In this document: one piece after another, positions 8,350 through 14,346 of the stretch
Layout of the letters: every line of letters begins with the position of its first letter
Position numbering within the stretch: the first letter of the stretch is position 1
Source of the DNA: Chromatiales bacterium
GTDB lineage: Bacteria > Pseudomonadota > Gammaproteobacteria > SZUA-152
NCBI GenBank assembly: GCA_026999335.1
Contig: JALTPW010000871.1
Span: 1-17,887 of the forward strand
Length of the DNA stretch: 17,887 nt
Reading direction: 5' to 3'
Notes under the pieces: model-generated
Seen by the model: the letters and a program-made list of their open reading frames with translations, nothing else
Database searches by the model: none
What the model was told of the DNA's origin: nothing
Position numbers and translations under genes: made by a program

Positions 8350-9620
8350 TTAAATTGCTGCTGATTTGTATGTTGGCGCTTATTGGCGCCGTGCTGCTGG
8401 CTCTGCTCATCAAGGACAACCCGGGCTATGTGTTGATTGGTGTCGGTCCCTGGAGCGTGGAAACCAGCCTGGCTCTGCTGGTGTTTTTCCTGTTGTTGGT
8501 CTTTGCGGCTCTTTATTTCACGATTCGTTTTGTCGTGCGCCTGCTGGCTGTGCCGCGCAGTGTGGGAGGCTGGCGCAAGCACCGCAGAGAACAAAATGCG
8601 CAGAAGGCGCTGAGTTACGGGCTCATCGAACTGGCCGAGGGGCAGTGGCGACAGGCGGAACGGCAGGTACTGAAGTATGCCGGGCAGAGTGAAGTGCCGA
8701 TACTCAATTACCTGGTCGCCGCACGTGCCGCACAGGAGCAAGGTGCGGAGGATCGACGAGACCACTATCTGCAATTGGCGCACCAGAATCCGGCCCAGGC
8801 CGATATTGCCGTGGGCCTGACCCAGGTGGATTTGCTGCTGAGTCAGAACCAGAAAGAACAGGCGCTGGCCTCACTGCAGCGCCTGTACCAGCTGGAACCG
8901 ACGCATCCGCAGGTGCTCAAGCCGCTGGGTAAACTGTACCGGGAACTGGGGGAATGGAACAACCTCATTGAGCTGCTGCCCAAGTTGCGCAAGCGAAAAA
9001 TATTCGACAAACAGACCCTCGATGCCATGGCGCTCGAGGCTTACACCGCCTTGCTCAGGGACAGCGCCGAGGTGGCCGGAGTGATGCAAACCTGGTCCAT
9101 GGTGCCGAAGGCGCTGCGTGAAGAAGAAACCCTGCTGCTGACTTATCTGCAGAGGCTGAGGGATTTTGGCAGGGATGCCGAGGGAGAGCCGCTGCTGCGC
9201 AGCGTGCTCAAGCGCCATCGCAGTGATGGCCTGTTGCGGATGTACGGTCTTATCAAGGGGCCGGATCCGGTACGCCAGCTGGTGCAGGCCGAATTATTCC
9301 TGATGGGACATGAACAGGATCGGACGGCACTGCTGACGGCGGGACGATTGTGTTTGCGTACCGGGCTGTGGGGCAAGGCACGCAGCTATCTTGAGGCCAG
9401 CATCAATGCACAGCCGAATGCCGAGGCCCTTATCGAGCTGGGAACCCTGCTGGACAAGATGGGTGATCGGGAGACCGCCCTGTCCTGTTACCGGGAGGTG
9501 TTGCGTCTGGCGCCCTGTTGTGAACCGCCGGTGGCCGCCGAAGTCGATGTGGTGGAGCATGTTCCACCGGCCATTGAGGCGCCAGAAGTCACCAAACCGC
9601 TGGATGCCGTCAGGGCGTAA
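8346..9620 (+). CDS. hemY: HemY family membrane protein with TPR repeats
   Basis: A 424-residue protein. Two hydrophobic segments lie at the N-terminus (about residues 2-22 and 38-62), followed by a helical region with TPR-like units. The clearest units are about 110-215 (with LQRLYQLEPTHPQVLKPLGKLY) and near 355-395 (LIELGTLLDKMGDRETALSCY). This matches HemY of Gammaproteobacteria, which is always linked to hemX; a role as a scaffold in tetrapyrrole synthesis is suggested but not established. It is unrelated to the Bacillus protoporphyrinogen oxidase of the same name. It is the last gene of the operon: its TAA ends at 9620, one base before the 157-bp repeat element. ATGA overlap with hemX. 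Confidence 0.9.
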   Translation: MIKLLLICMLALIGAVLLALLIKDNPGYVLIGVGPWSVETSLALLVFFLLLVFAALYFTIRFVVRLLAVPRSVGGWRKHRREQNAQKALSYGLIELAEGQWRQAERQVLKYAGQSEVPILNYLVAARAAQEQGAEDRRDHYLQLAHQNPAQADIAVGLTQVDLLLSQNQKEQALASLQRLYQLEPTHPQVLKPLGKLYRELGEWNNLIELLPKLRKRKIFDKQTLDAMALEAYTALLRDSAEVAGVMQTWSMVPKALREEETLLLTYLQRLRDFGRDAEGEPLLRSVLKRHRSDGLLRMYGLIKGPDPVRQLVQAELFLMGHEQDRTALLTAGRLCLRTGLWGKARSYLEASINAQPNAEALIELGTLLDKMGDRETALSCYREVLRLAPCCEPPVAAEVDVVEHVPPAIEAPEVTKPLDAVRA

Positions 9621-9621
9621 T

Positions 9622-9778
9622 TTTATTTTCATTAACTTGGTCAAAACCACCGTTTTTAGACGGTGACGTTGATTTTCATGTTTTGACGCATGCGCGTTTA
9701 TGACGGTGCGAGGTTGATGACTTTAGCCATCAGCACCGAATGCGCTAACCCACCTACTTTAGTCGGTGGTAGTTTAGT
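9622..9778 (+). repeat. 157-bp three-hairpin element, copy A
   Basis: This sequence is the inverted twin of 11973-12129: equal length, no gaps, 10 mismatches in 157 (94%). It contains three hairpins, each with a TTTA loop closed by C-G or wobble pairs: 9648-9665 (CACCGTT/GACGGTG), 9715-9732 (TGATGAC/GCCATCA, enclosed by CGGTGC 9704-9709 and GCACCG 9733-9738), and 9750-9769 (CCACCTAC/GTCGGTGG). Subterminal hairpins with no coding capacity resemble non-autonomous IS200/IS605-type (PATE) ends; this assignment is inference. It occupies the whole gap between hemY and the convergent reductase gene and could serve as a bidirectional terminator. Confidence 0.85.
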
Positions 9779-10809
9779 TAGCCGCCGGGTTTCGGCGCCT
9801 GGAACTCGAACGCATCGGAATAGAAGCGTGCCTCGTCGAGGCCTCGCTCACGGAAGGCCGCGAAGGCGGCCCTGACCATGACCGGTGGGCCGCAGACGTA
9901 GACATCGAAGGTTGAAAAATCCTCGTCCCTTGCCGCCAAATCTGCGATCACCGTTTCGTGTACATAACCCTGCGCCCCTTGCCACTGTTTCGATGCTGCG
10001 GAAAGTACGGGCACATAGCGGAAGTCGGGGTGTTCCTGCGCCCATTTTTGCGGCAAGGCATTCAGATACAGATCTTCCTCGCCGCGCACGCCCCAGTACA
10101 GTCGCATGGACTGGGGCATCTCCTCGGCAAAGGCATGTTCGAGAATGGACTTTACCGGTGCAAAGCCGGTGCCGCCAGCGACGAACAGCAGCGGCCGTGT
10201 GGAATCCTCGCGCAGAAAGAAATTCCCGTGCGGCCCCTCGATGCGCAGCACGTCCTTTTCCCGTAATTGGTCGAAAATGTAACCCGTGAAATCGCCGCCC
10301 TCGACGTGGCGGATGTGCAGCTCCAGCAGGTGATCGTTGAGTGGCATGTTGGCGATGGAAAAACTGCGCCGGCGACCGTCTTTTAGCAAAATATCGATGT
10401 ACTGTCCGGCGAGGAAGCGCAGGTGCTCGTCCTGCGGCAGCTTGAGATAAAGCCGCATTACATCGTCGGCCAGCAGTTCCTTTGTCTGCACCAACACGGG
10501 CAGGGTTTTCACCGTCAGGCATTCCACGGCGGTAATTTCCTTCACCTCGATGATCAAGTCGGAGGCGGCGCGTGCCTGACAGAAAAATGCCGTGCCGGGG
10601 GGCTGATCCCGGGCAGCCAGAGGCGTCGGCCGATCCGTGCCATAATCCAGTTCACCCTCGAGCAACTGTCCCAGGCAGGCGCCGCAGTTGCCACTTCGGC
10701 AGCCATAGGGAAAGGCGTGGCCGTGACGTAGGGCGGCATCGAGAACCGTCTCGTCGGGTTCGATGTCGAAATGGTGCCCACTGGGCTCGAGGTGTACGGT
10801 AAAAGTCAT
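9778..10809 (-). CDS. 2Fe-2S / FAD / NAD(P)H oxidoreductase (CDP-6-deoxyglucoseen reductase-like)
   Basis: A 343-residue soluble electron-transfer protein. The N-terminal plant-type ferredoxin domain has cluster cysteines at 37, 42, 45 (CRSGNCGAC) and 77 (FFC). A ferredoxin-NADP reductase module follows: the FAD motif RRRSFSIAN near residue 145, the nucleotide motif AGGTGFAPVKS, and CGPPVMV near the C-terminus. The domain order matches AscD/RfbI-like reductases and the reductase subunits of ring-hydroxylating oxygenases. No sugar-biosynthesis genes are nearby, so a general reductase role is likelier than deoxysugar synthesis. The frame stays open to 11097, but ATG 10809 is where the ferredoxin fold begins and avoids overlap with the divergent gene. 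The ribosome site is weak. Its TAA stop (9778-9780) uses the last base of repeat copy A. Confidence 0.88.
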   Translation of the reverse strand: MTFTVHLEPSGHHFDIEPDETVLDAALRHGHAFPYGCRSGNCGACLGQLLEGELDYGTDRPTPLAARDQPPGTAFFCQARAASDLIIEVKEITAVECLTVKTLPVLVQTKELLADDVMRLYLKLPQDEHLRFLAGQYIDILLKDGRRRSFSIANMPLNDHLLELHIRHVEGGDFTGYIFDQLREKDVLRIEGPHGNFFLREDSTRPLLFVAGGTGFAPVKSILEHAFAEEMPQSMRLYWGVRGEEDLYLNALPQKWAQEHPDFRYVPVLSAASKQWQGAQGYVHETVIADLAARDEDFSTFDVYVCGPPVMVRAAFAAFRERGLDEARFYSDAFEFQAPKPGG

Positions 10810-10874
10810 TTTGCTAGGTGACCGGAGTGGACAGAGATGTTGATTATGCGTGAAGCCAACAATGAGAACCACCA
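10810..10874. promoter_or_regulatory. 65-bp divergent intergenic region
   Basis: This gap separates the starts of the minus-strand reductase and the plus-strand SDR gene and must hold or overlap both promoters. I see no convincing -35/-10 pairs or operator palindrome in it. Confidence 0.35.
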
Positions 10875-11747
10875 GTGAATTCCGTATTGATTGCAGGTTG
10901 CGGCGACATCGGCCAGCGTGTGGCACGGTTGTATCGGGCGCAGGGCGCCAGTGTGCGGGGGCTGGCGCGCAGTGAAACCAGCGCGGCGCGACTGCGTGCC
11001 GGGGGTATCGAGCCCGTGTTTGGCGATCTGGCGGAGGGCGCGACACTGAAGAATCTGCCAACGGCAGAGGCTGTACTTTTCTATTTTGCACCGCCACCTG
11101 CGCAGGGAGAGCGTGATCCCTTGTTGCAGAATTTCCTCGCCGCCGTCGGTGTCGCGCGACGACCGGCGAAACTGGTGTTGATCAGTACCACTGCGGTATA
11201 CGGCGACTGCCGGGGTATCTGGATTACCGAGGCACAGGCCGTACAGCCACAGACCGCCCGGGGCCGGCGGCGGCTGGATGCCGAAAACACCCTGCGTTGT
11301 TGGAGCAGAGAAACGGGTGTGCCTTTCGTCATTCTGCGCGTTGGTGGCATCTATGGCCCCGGTCGCCTGCCCGTGGCACGGTTGGAAAAGGGCTTGCCCA
11401 TTTTGGATCCGCTCGAATCGCCCCAGACCAATCGGATTCACCAGGATGACCTCGCCCAAGTGTGTGTTGCCGCGATGGAAAGGGGTGTCCCGGGTGAAAT
11501 CTACAACATCGCCGATGGTCATCCTGGCACCATGTCGCAATACTTCATCGACGTCGCCAAGGCCCTGGGCCTGCCGCCGCCGCCCGTCGTATCACGCGCC
11601 GAGGCGCAAAAGGTTATGAGCGCCGGGATGCTGTCTTATTTGCAGGAATCGCGCCGGTTGGACAACCGAAAAATGCGTGAAGAGCTGGCTGTCGAACTGC
11701 GTTACCCTGATCTGGCTGCGGGTCTGGCCGCCCTGGAAAGGAATTAA
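10875..11747 (+). CDS. SDR-family NAD(P)-dependent epimerase-like protein, YeeZ type
   Basis: A 290-residue extended-SDR-like protein. The Rossmann motif GCGDIG is at residues 8-13 (VLIAGCGDIGQRVARLY). Further family features are ISTTAVYGDCRG, RVGGIYGPGRLP and NRIHQDDLA, then a C-terminal block with YNIADGHPGTMSQYF and LQESRRLDNRKMREEL, typical of YeeZ-like proteins. Where classical SDRs carry the catalytic YxxxK, this protein reads TARGRRRLDAEN with no Tyr, so it may bind a nucleotide without standard SDR chemistry. It starts with GTG 10875, and the ribosome site is poor. It is divergent from the reductase gene, and both sit inside the pair of inverted 157-bp repeats. The substrate is unknown. 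Confidence 0.85.
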   Translation: MNSVLIAGCGDIGQRVARLYRAQGASVRGLARSETSAARLRAGGIEPVFGDLAEGATLKNLPTAEAVLFYFAPPPAQGERDPLLQNFLAAVGVARRPAKLVLISTTAVYGDCRGIWITEAQAVQPQTARGRRRLDAENTLRCWSRETGVPFVILRVGGIYGPGRLPVARLEKGLPILDPLESPQTNRIHQDDLAQVCVAAMERGVPGEIYNIADGHPGTMSQYFIDVAKALGLPPPPVVSRAEAQKVMSAGMLSYLQESRRLDNRKMREELAVELRYPDLAAGLAALERN

Positions 11748-12201
11748 TCCGCGTTTGTGTGTCCAAGTGAAGACAATGGCGGATGTGAATACATTGATGA
11801 AATGAAAGCTGGGAGGAAAGGCATGGGCGAGTGTGTCAGGATTCCATGTTTTTCCGTCAGTGTTTTTTTTATATTCCAGAGATCGGCGTGCGCATGGCAC
11901 ACGCTACGGGCAGATGTAGTGTGCGCTGTGCGCACAAATCCTGTAGTGAGCGGAATCGTTGGGTTACTGATGACTAAACTACCACCGACTAAAGTAGGTG
12001 GGTTAGCGCATTCGGTGCTGCTGACTAACGTCATCAACCTCGCACCGTCATCAGCGCGCATGAGTCAAAACATGAACATCAAAGTCACCGTCTAAAGACG
12101 GTGGTTTTGACCAAGTTAATGGAAATAAACCTACATGGCCCAAGAACCCACTCACACGATAATAATCCGTGCTTTCCACTAACAAGACAACAGAGGACAA
12201 A
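11748..12201. other. 454-bp intergenic region containing repeat copy B
   Basis: The first 225 bp hold no gene I can support. There is an 8-base T-run near 11873-11880 without a clear stem, and a short GC hairpin at 11920-11936 (TGTGCGC / GCGCACA, loop TGT). Copy B of the 157-bp element follows, then about 70 bp of leader for the next gene. Confidence 0.6.
11973..12129 (-). repeat. 157-bp three-hairpin element, copy B (inverted relative to copy A)
   Basis: Reverse complement of copy A at 94% identity over the full length, without indels. Hairpins are at 12086-12103 (CACCGTC/GACGGTG, a perfect 7-bp stem), 12019-12036 (TGATGAC/GTCAGCA, loop GTTA) and 11982-12001. In the middle hairpin, copies A and B each have one stem mismatch at a different position; the implied ancestor TGATGAC/GTCATCA would be a perfect stem. 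Unlike copy A, this copy is not placed tightly between genes: it sits 225 bp after the SDR stop and 72 bp before the next start. Confidence 0.85.
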
Positions 12202-12555
12202 ATGAAACTTATCCGATACACACTCCCGATCCTGATGTTCAGCGCATTATGCATTTTCCCCGCCCTCGTCCTGGCTGAAGAGAGCCTTTGGGACAAGGCC
12301 GAAGAGACTACCAGTAAAAGCTGGGAAATCACCAAGAAAGGTGCTGAAGAGGCTGTCGAATGGGGTAGGGAAAAATCCGTCGACGCCTGGCATGCCACCA
12401 GGCAAGGCGCAGTCGACGCTAGCAAATGGAGCAGAGAAAAAGCGAGTGAGGTCTGGGATGCGGCTCGTGAAGGTACGGCTGATGCCTTTGAGGCATTGAA
12501 GGGGAGGGATGAGAAATTAGCTGAGGAGGCTCAGCGGGACAGCCGGATTTTTTGA
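12202..12555 (+). CDS. Small exported protein with Trp-marked 22-residue helical repeats
   Basis: I do not recognise a named family. The 117-residue product starts at ATG 12202 with CAGAGGA a few bases upstream. Residues 1-25 form a clean signal peptide ending in LVLA before EES. The mature part is a highly charged, Ala-rich and probably amphipathic helix with Trp at 30, 41, 54, 63, 76 and 85. Two units align as a 22-residue repeat (WGREKSVDAWHATRQG and WSREKASEVWDAAREG, each followed by six more residues), and a looser first unit precedes them. This is reminiscent of 11/22-residue apolipoprotein- or LEA-like helices that lie on membranes. C17 has no proper lipobox, so a lipoprotein is unlikely. 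Probably periplasmic; function unknown. Confidence 0.75.
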   Translation: MKLIRYTLPILMFSALCIFPALVLAEESLWDKAEETTSKSWEITKKGAEEAVEWGREKSVDAWHATRQGAVDASKWSREKASEVWDAAREGTADAFEALKGRDEKLAEEAQRDSRIF

Positions 12556-12643
12556 TGTTTTTCTGCACCGGGGAAGGAGATCCGATAAAAGGGCCCTGCT
12601 TCAAATGGTACTGATTTAAGCTTGAGAGACTTGAAATACCGTT

Positions 12644-12663
12644 ATTCTCGCGTAGGCGGGAAT
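12644..12663. repeat. REP-like palindrome (ATTCTCGC...GCGGGAAT)
   Basis: A 20-bp imperfect palindrome, ATTCTCGC-GTAG-GCGGGAAT, followed by CCAG. It matches the widespread proteobacterial intergenic repeat family with the ATTCCCGC...GCGGGAAT pattern. Probably a REP-type element. Confidence 0.6.
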
Positions 12664-12688
12664 CCAGAATGTATGGAGTTTCAGCTTT

Positions 12689-12928
12689 TTGGATGATTTA
12701 CTTCGTTCGTCCTTCGAGTGTTCAACCGATAATTTCTATGAATTACAAATGTTACAAAGTGAGAACGGATTCTGTTTATGCAAAAAATTCCGCATAAATG
12801 CGGGATTTAAAATGACCAGAGAAACTCTATTTTCTGCAATGAAAAATTGTGTGATTACGTCAGCTCCGGAGGAATGGAGTAGAGTTCAAGAAGAGGCACT
12901 GGGCTTTCTAGGCGAGGAGATGGTTTGA
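12689..12928 (+). pseudogene. Possible gene remnant, 79 codons
   Basis: An open frame from ATG 12689 whose last ~38 residues (from MTRETLFSAMKNC, with Glu/Trp-rich PEEWSRVQEEALGFLGEEM) look protein-like. There is no convincing ribosome site at a proper distance and the first half is Cys-rich and unpatterned. It may be the 3' remnant of a decayed gene, or a non-coding frame in AT-rich DNA. No family is recognised. Confidence 0.25.
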
Positions 12929-12980
12929 CAAGGCAAATTAAAAATATTGGGCTCTAACTAAGCTATGCTATTGATACCTA

Positions 12981-13014
12981 TGAAAATAAACCCGATCTCC
13001 TTCATCGACGGGTT
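12981..13014 (-). terminator. Probable rho-independent terminator of vapBC
   Basis: On the minus strand, AACCCG (13014-13009) pairs with CGGGTT (12994-12989) and is followed by TTTATTTTCAT. A partial inner pairing (GAT/ATC) extends the stem. It lies about 30 bp past the vapC stop codon. Confidence 0.5.
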
Positions 13015-13040
13015 ATCTTGTCGTTATATTTTTCCGAGGT

Positions 13041-13442
13041 TTAGTCAGTTACCCAGTTTTCTACAGATAGATCTGGAACTCGATTGAATTCCCGAACATT
13101 ATTTGTAACTAAAACAGCGTTCAGGCTCCGAGCATGGGCAGAAATTAAAAGATCATTATTTCCAATTAAATTACCCTGTTTTTTTAGCAAAGCCCTAATA
13201 AATCCATAATATCTAGCCGCGTCCTCGTTCCAAGGATCGATGAGTAATCTTTGAGTGAAAACATCAAGCTGTGCCCAGCGGGCTTCCCTCATTGATGCAT
13301 CGCCATTTTCGATGCCGAAACAAAGCTCACCGTATGTTACTGATGAAATACAAATATTTTTGATGGCCTTAAATTTGTGTCGCAGCTTATCAGAGTGATT
13401 TTTTAAAACATAAATGCATATATTTGTGTCTAACATATACAT
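13041..13442 (-). CDS. vapC: VapC-type PIN-domain ribonuclease toxin
   Basis: A 133-residue PIN-domain toxin, full length for type II VapC. Acidic active-site residues are visible: Asp5 in MLDTN, Glu39 in YGELCFG, Asp97 in GNNDLLISAHA, and the TNNVREF motif (residues 113-119). Relatives cleave tRNA or rRNA to stop translation until neutralised by VapB. Its ATG overlaps the vapB stop by one base (TGATG), so the two are translationally coupled. The AT-rich composition differs from the surrounding core genes and suggests acquisition by transfer. All expected catalytic positions look intact, so the toxin is probably functional. Confidence 0.95.
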   Translation of the reverse strand: MYMLDTNICIYVLKNHSDKLRHKFKAIKNICISSVTYGELCFGIENGDASMREARWAQLDVFTQRLLIDPWNEDAARYYGFIRALLKKQGNLIGNNDLLISAHARSLNAVLVTNNVREFNRVPDLSVENWVTD

Positions 13443-13675
13443 CAGTCGAAGTCCCTTTCTTGAGGCAGGGTATCAAGGCGGTCTTCTAAAAAATCACCAT
13501 CAAAGGCAGACTTTGAGTCGAAGAATTCATCCCATGTTGGCTTCTTTGCGGAAATGATGACATTTTGGCCTTGTTTTGTAATGTAAACCTCTTCAGTATC
13601 AAAACGATATTCTTTGGGTAGGCGTACAGCTTGGCTACGGCCATTCATGAAAATTTTGGTGATTCGAGTGCCCAT
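13442..13675 (-). CDS. vapB: VapB-type antitoxin (SpoVT/AbrB-like)
   Basis: A 77-residue antitoxin. The N-terminal ~45 residues (TKIFMNGRSQAVRLPKEYRF then EVYITKQGQNVII) form the swapped-hairpin AbrB/MazE-like DNA-binding fold. The acidic C-terminal tail (WDEFFDSKSAFDGDFLEDR) is of the sort that wraps and blocks the PIN toxin. It is first in the vapBC operon, and ATG 13675 has GGAAGAA a few bases upstream. It probably represses its own promoter, alone and with VapC, as is usual in this family. Confidence 0.93.
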   Translation of the reverse strand: MGTRITKIFMNGRSQAVRLPKEYRFDTEEVYITKQGQNVIISAKKPTWDEFFDSKSAFDGDFLEDRLDTLPQERDFD

Positions 13676-13691
13676 AGTATTCTTCCAATAA

Positions 13692-13736
13692 GATAATATA
13701 TATCAAAAAGTATATACCTCTTCTCAATGAATGCAA
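13692..13736 (-). promoter_or_regulatory. vapBC promoter with AT-rich possible operator
   Basis: On the minus strand, TTGCAT (13736-13731), 16 bases, then TATACT (13714-13709) make a good sigma-70 promoter about 35 bp upstream of the vapB start. GATAATATATATC (13692-13704) is an imperfect inverted repeat near the expected transcription start and could be the VapB binding site. Confidence 0.5.
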
Positions 13737-13875
13737 GGCGGGTATTAACTAACTGAAATAAAAGAAAAATATAACGAATACGGTTAGGTTGTGTGAGGAA
13801 CGAAGCACAATCTGAAGCGTTTGTTGGACAAGCCCGGTGAGGTGATTGCGCTTTATTGAAAATATATTTTTCGGG

Positions 13876-13910
13876 TTTGCTGGGCATGAAAGCTAGTGGA
13901 ACCCAGCAAA
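13876..13910. repeat. Inverted repeat TTTGCTGGG / CCCAGCAAA
   Basis: A perfect 9-bp inverted repeat (13876-13884 and 13902-13910) with a 17-base loop. It resembles the GCTGGGTT...AACCCAGC hairpins common between genes in gammaproteobacteria. A smaller related hairpin (TTGTG/CACAA, 13789-13810) lies upstream. Confidence 0.5.
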
Positions 13911-13963
13911 TCTTCAGCCCTGTAATACCTTGTTGCCCTGGTGGCAATGTGGTGTAAAAGCAG

Positions 13964-14198
13964 CCAAGTAGGGTGGGCACGTTTTTTGTGCCCACGCGCT
14001 AATTCATTAGCAATATTTCAGGCCGCGATGCTAAATCTTGTGCCGGTCAATTCACAGAATATTTTTTCTTCTTCGATACGCCGTACAAAGTCGAATATGG
14101 CTATTGGACTGGTTGTTCACACAAGTTATATTGTGCCAGATTGTATCGTCGGCTTGACATTCCACGTGGGCACAAAAAAACATGCTCACCTTACTTGG
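13964..14198. mobile_element. Probable 235-bp MITE with palindromic terminal inverted repeats
   Basis: The left end (13964-13997) begins CCAAGTAGGGTGGGCACG. The reverse complement of the right end (14164-14198) begins CCAAGTAAGGTGAGCATG. They agree at about 30 of 33 positions plus one T-run indel. Each end is itself a hairpin: GTGGGCAC-GTTTTTT-GTGCCCAC at 13973-13995 is perfect, and the right one has two G-T-type changes. The interior is unrelated and non-coding. I see no target-site duplication, so two independent inverted REP-like hairpins remain possible. Confidence 0.6.
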
Positions 14199-14202
14199 CT
14201 CT

Positions 14203-14264
14203 GGCAAATGCCGGAGTCCAGTGAATTTAGAGAGTTACTGGATTCTGGCTTTTGTCAGAATGAC
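14203..14264. repeat. Pair of inverted REP-like sequences (CTGGATTCTGGC type)
   Basis: 14238-14264 reads CTGGATTCTGGC-TTTT-GTCAGAATGAC, matching the proteobacterial pattern CTGGATTCCGGC...GCCGGAATGAC. 14203-14221 carries the opposite-strand half of the same motif (GGCAAATGCCGGAGTCCAG). Together they look like a small BIME-type pair immediately next to the MITE. Confidence 0.55.
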
Positions 14265-14346
14265 TTAAGCAGAGTTCCCTTTGGCATCAAGCGCCCAAAT
14301 CGCCCCAGTGCTGGATACCTTTAAAATAGCACAGCCAGCCTGAAAA

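Larger units (their letters stand above)
12556..13040. other. 485-bp AT-rich gap with REP palindrome and a doubtful small ORF
   Basis: Composition changes here from GC-rich core genes to AT-rich DNA. The gap holds the REP-like palindrome, the 79-codon frame at 12689-12928 and the probable vapBC terminator. No tRNA or integrase is visible. Confidence 0.5.
13676..14346. other. 671-bp gene-free, repeat-rich region between two toxin-antitoxin modules
   Basis: After the vapB promoter this stretch holds a succession of small inverted repeats and no credible gene. There is TTGTG/CACAA at 13789-13810, TTTGCTGGG/CCCAGCAAA at 13876-13910, a probable MITE at 13964-14198, and REP-like sequences at 14203-14264. 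Open frames of 116-127 codons cross these repeats in both directions but look non-coding. Confidence 0.7.

Noticed and set aside
9690..9875. 61-codon frame through repeat copy A, with a near-identical frame (11744-12061, minus) through copy B, both containing NPPTLVGGSL
   Set aside because: The shared peptide is just a translation of the 157-bp hairpin element; the frames run on into unrelated sequence outside it.
10810..11097. N-terminal extension of the reductase frame to 11097
   Set aside because: The extra 96 residues have no family match, lie antisense to the SDR gene and precede a complete ferredoxin domain starting at 10809.
13941..14324. 127-codon plus-strand frame between the toxin-antitoxin modules
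   Set aside because: It runs through the MITE ends and REP-like repeats, has no ribosome site and no protein-like pattern.
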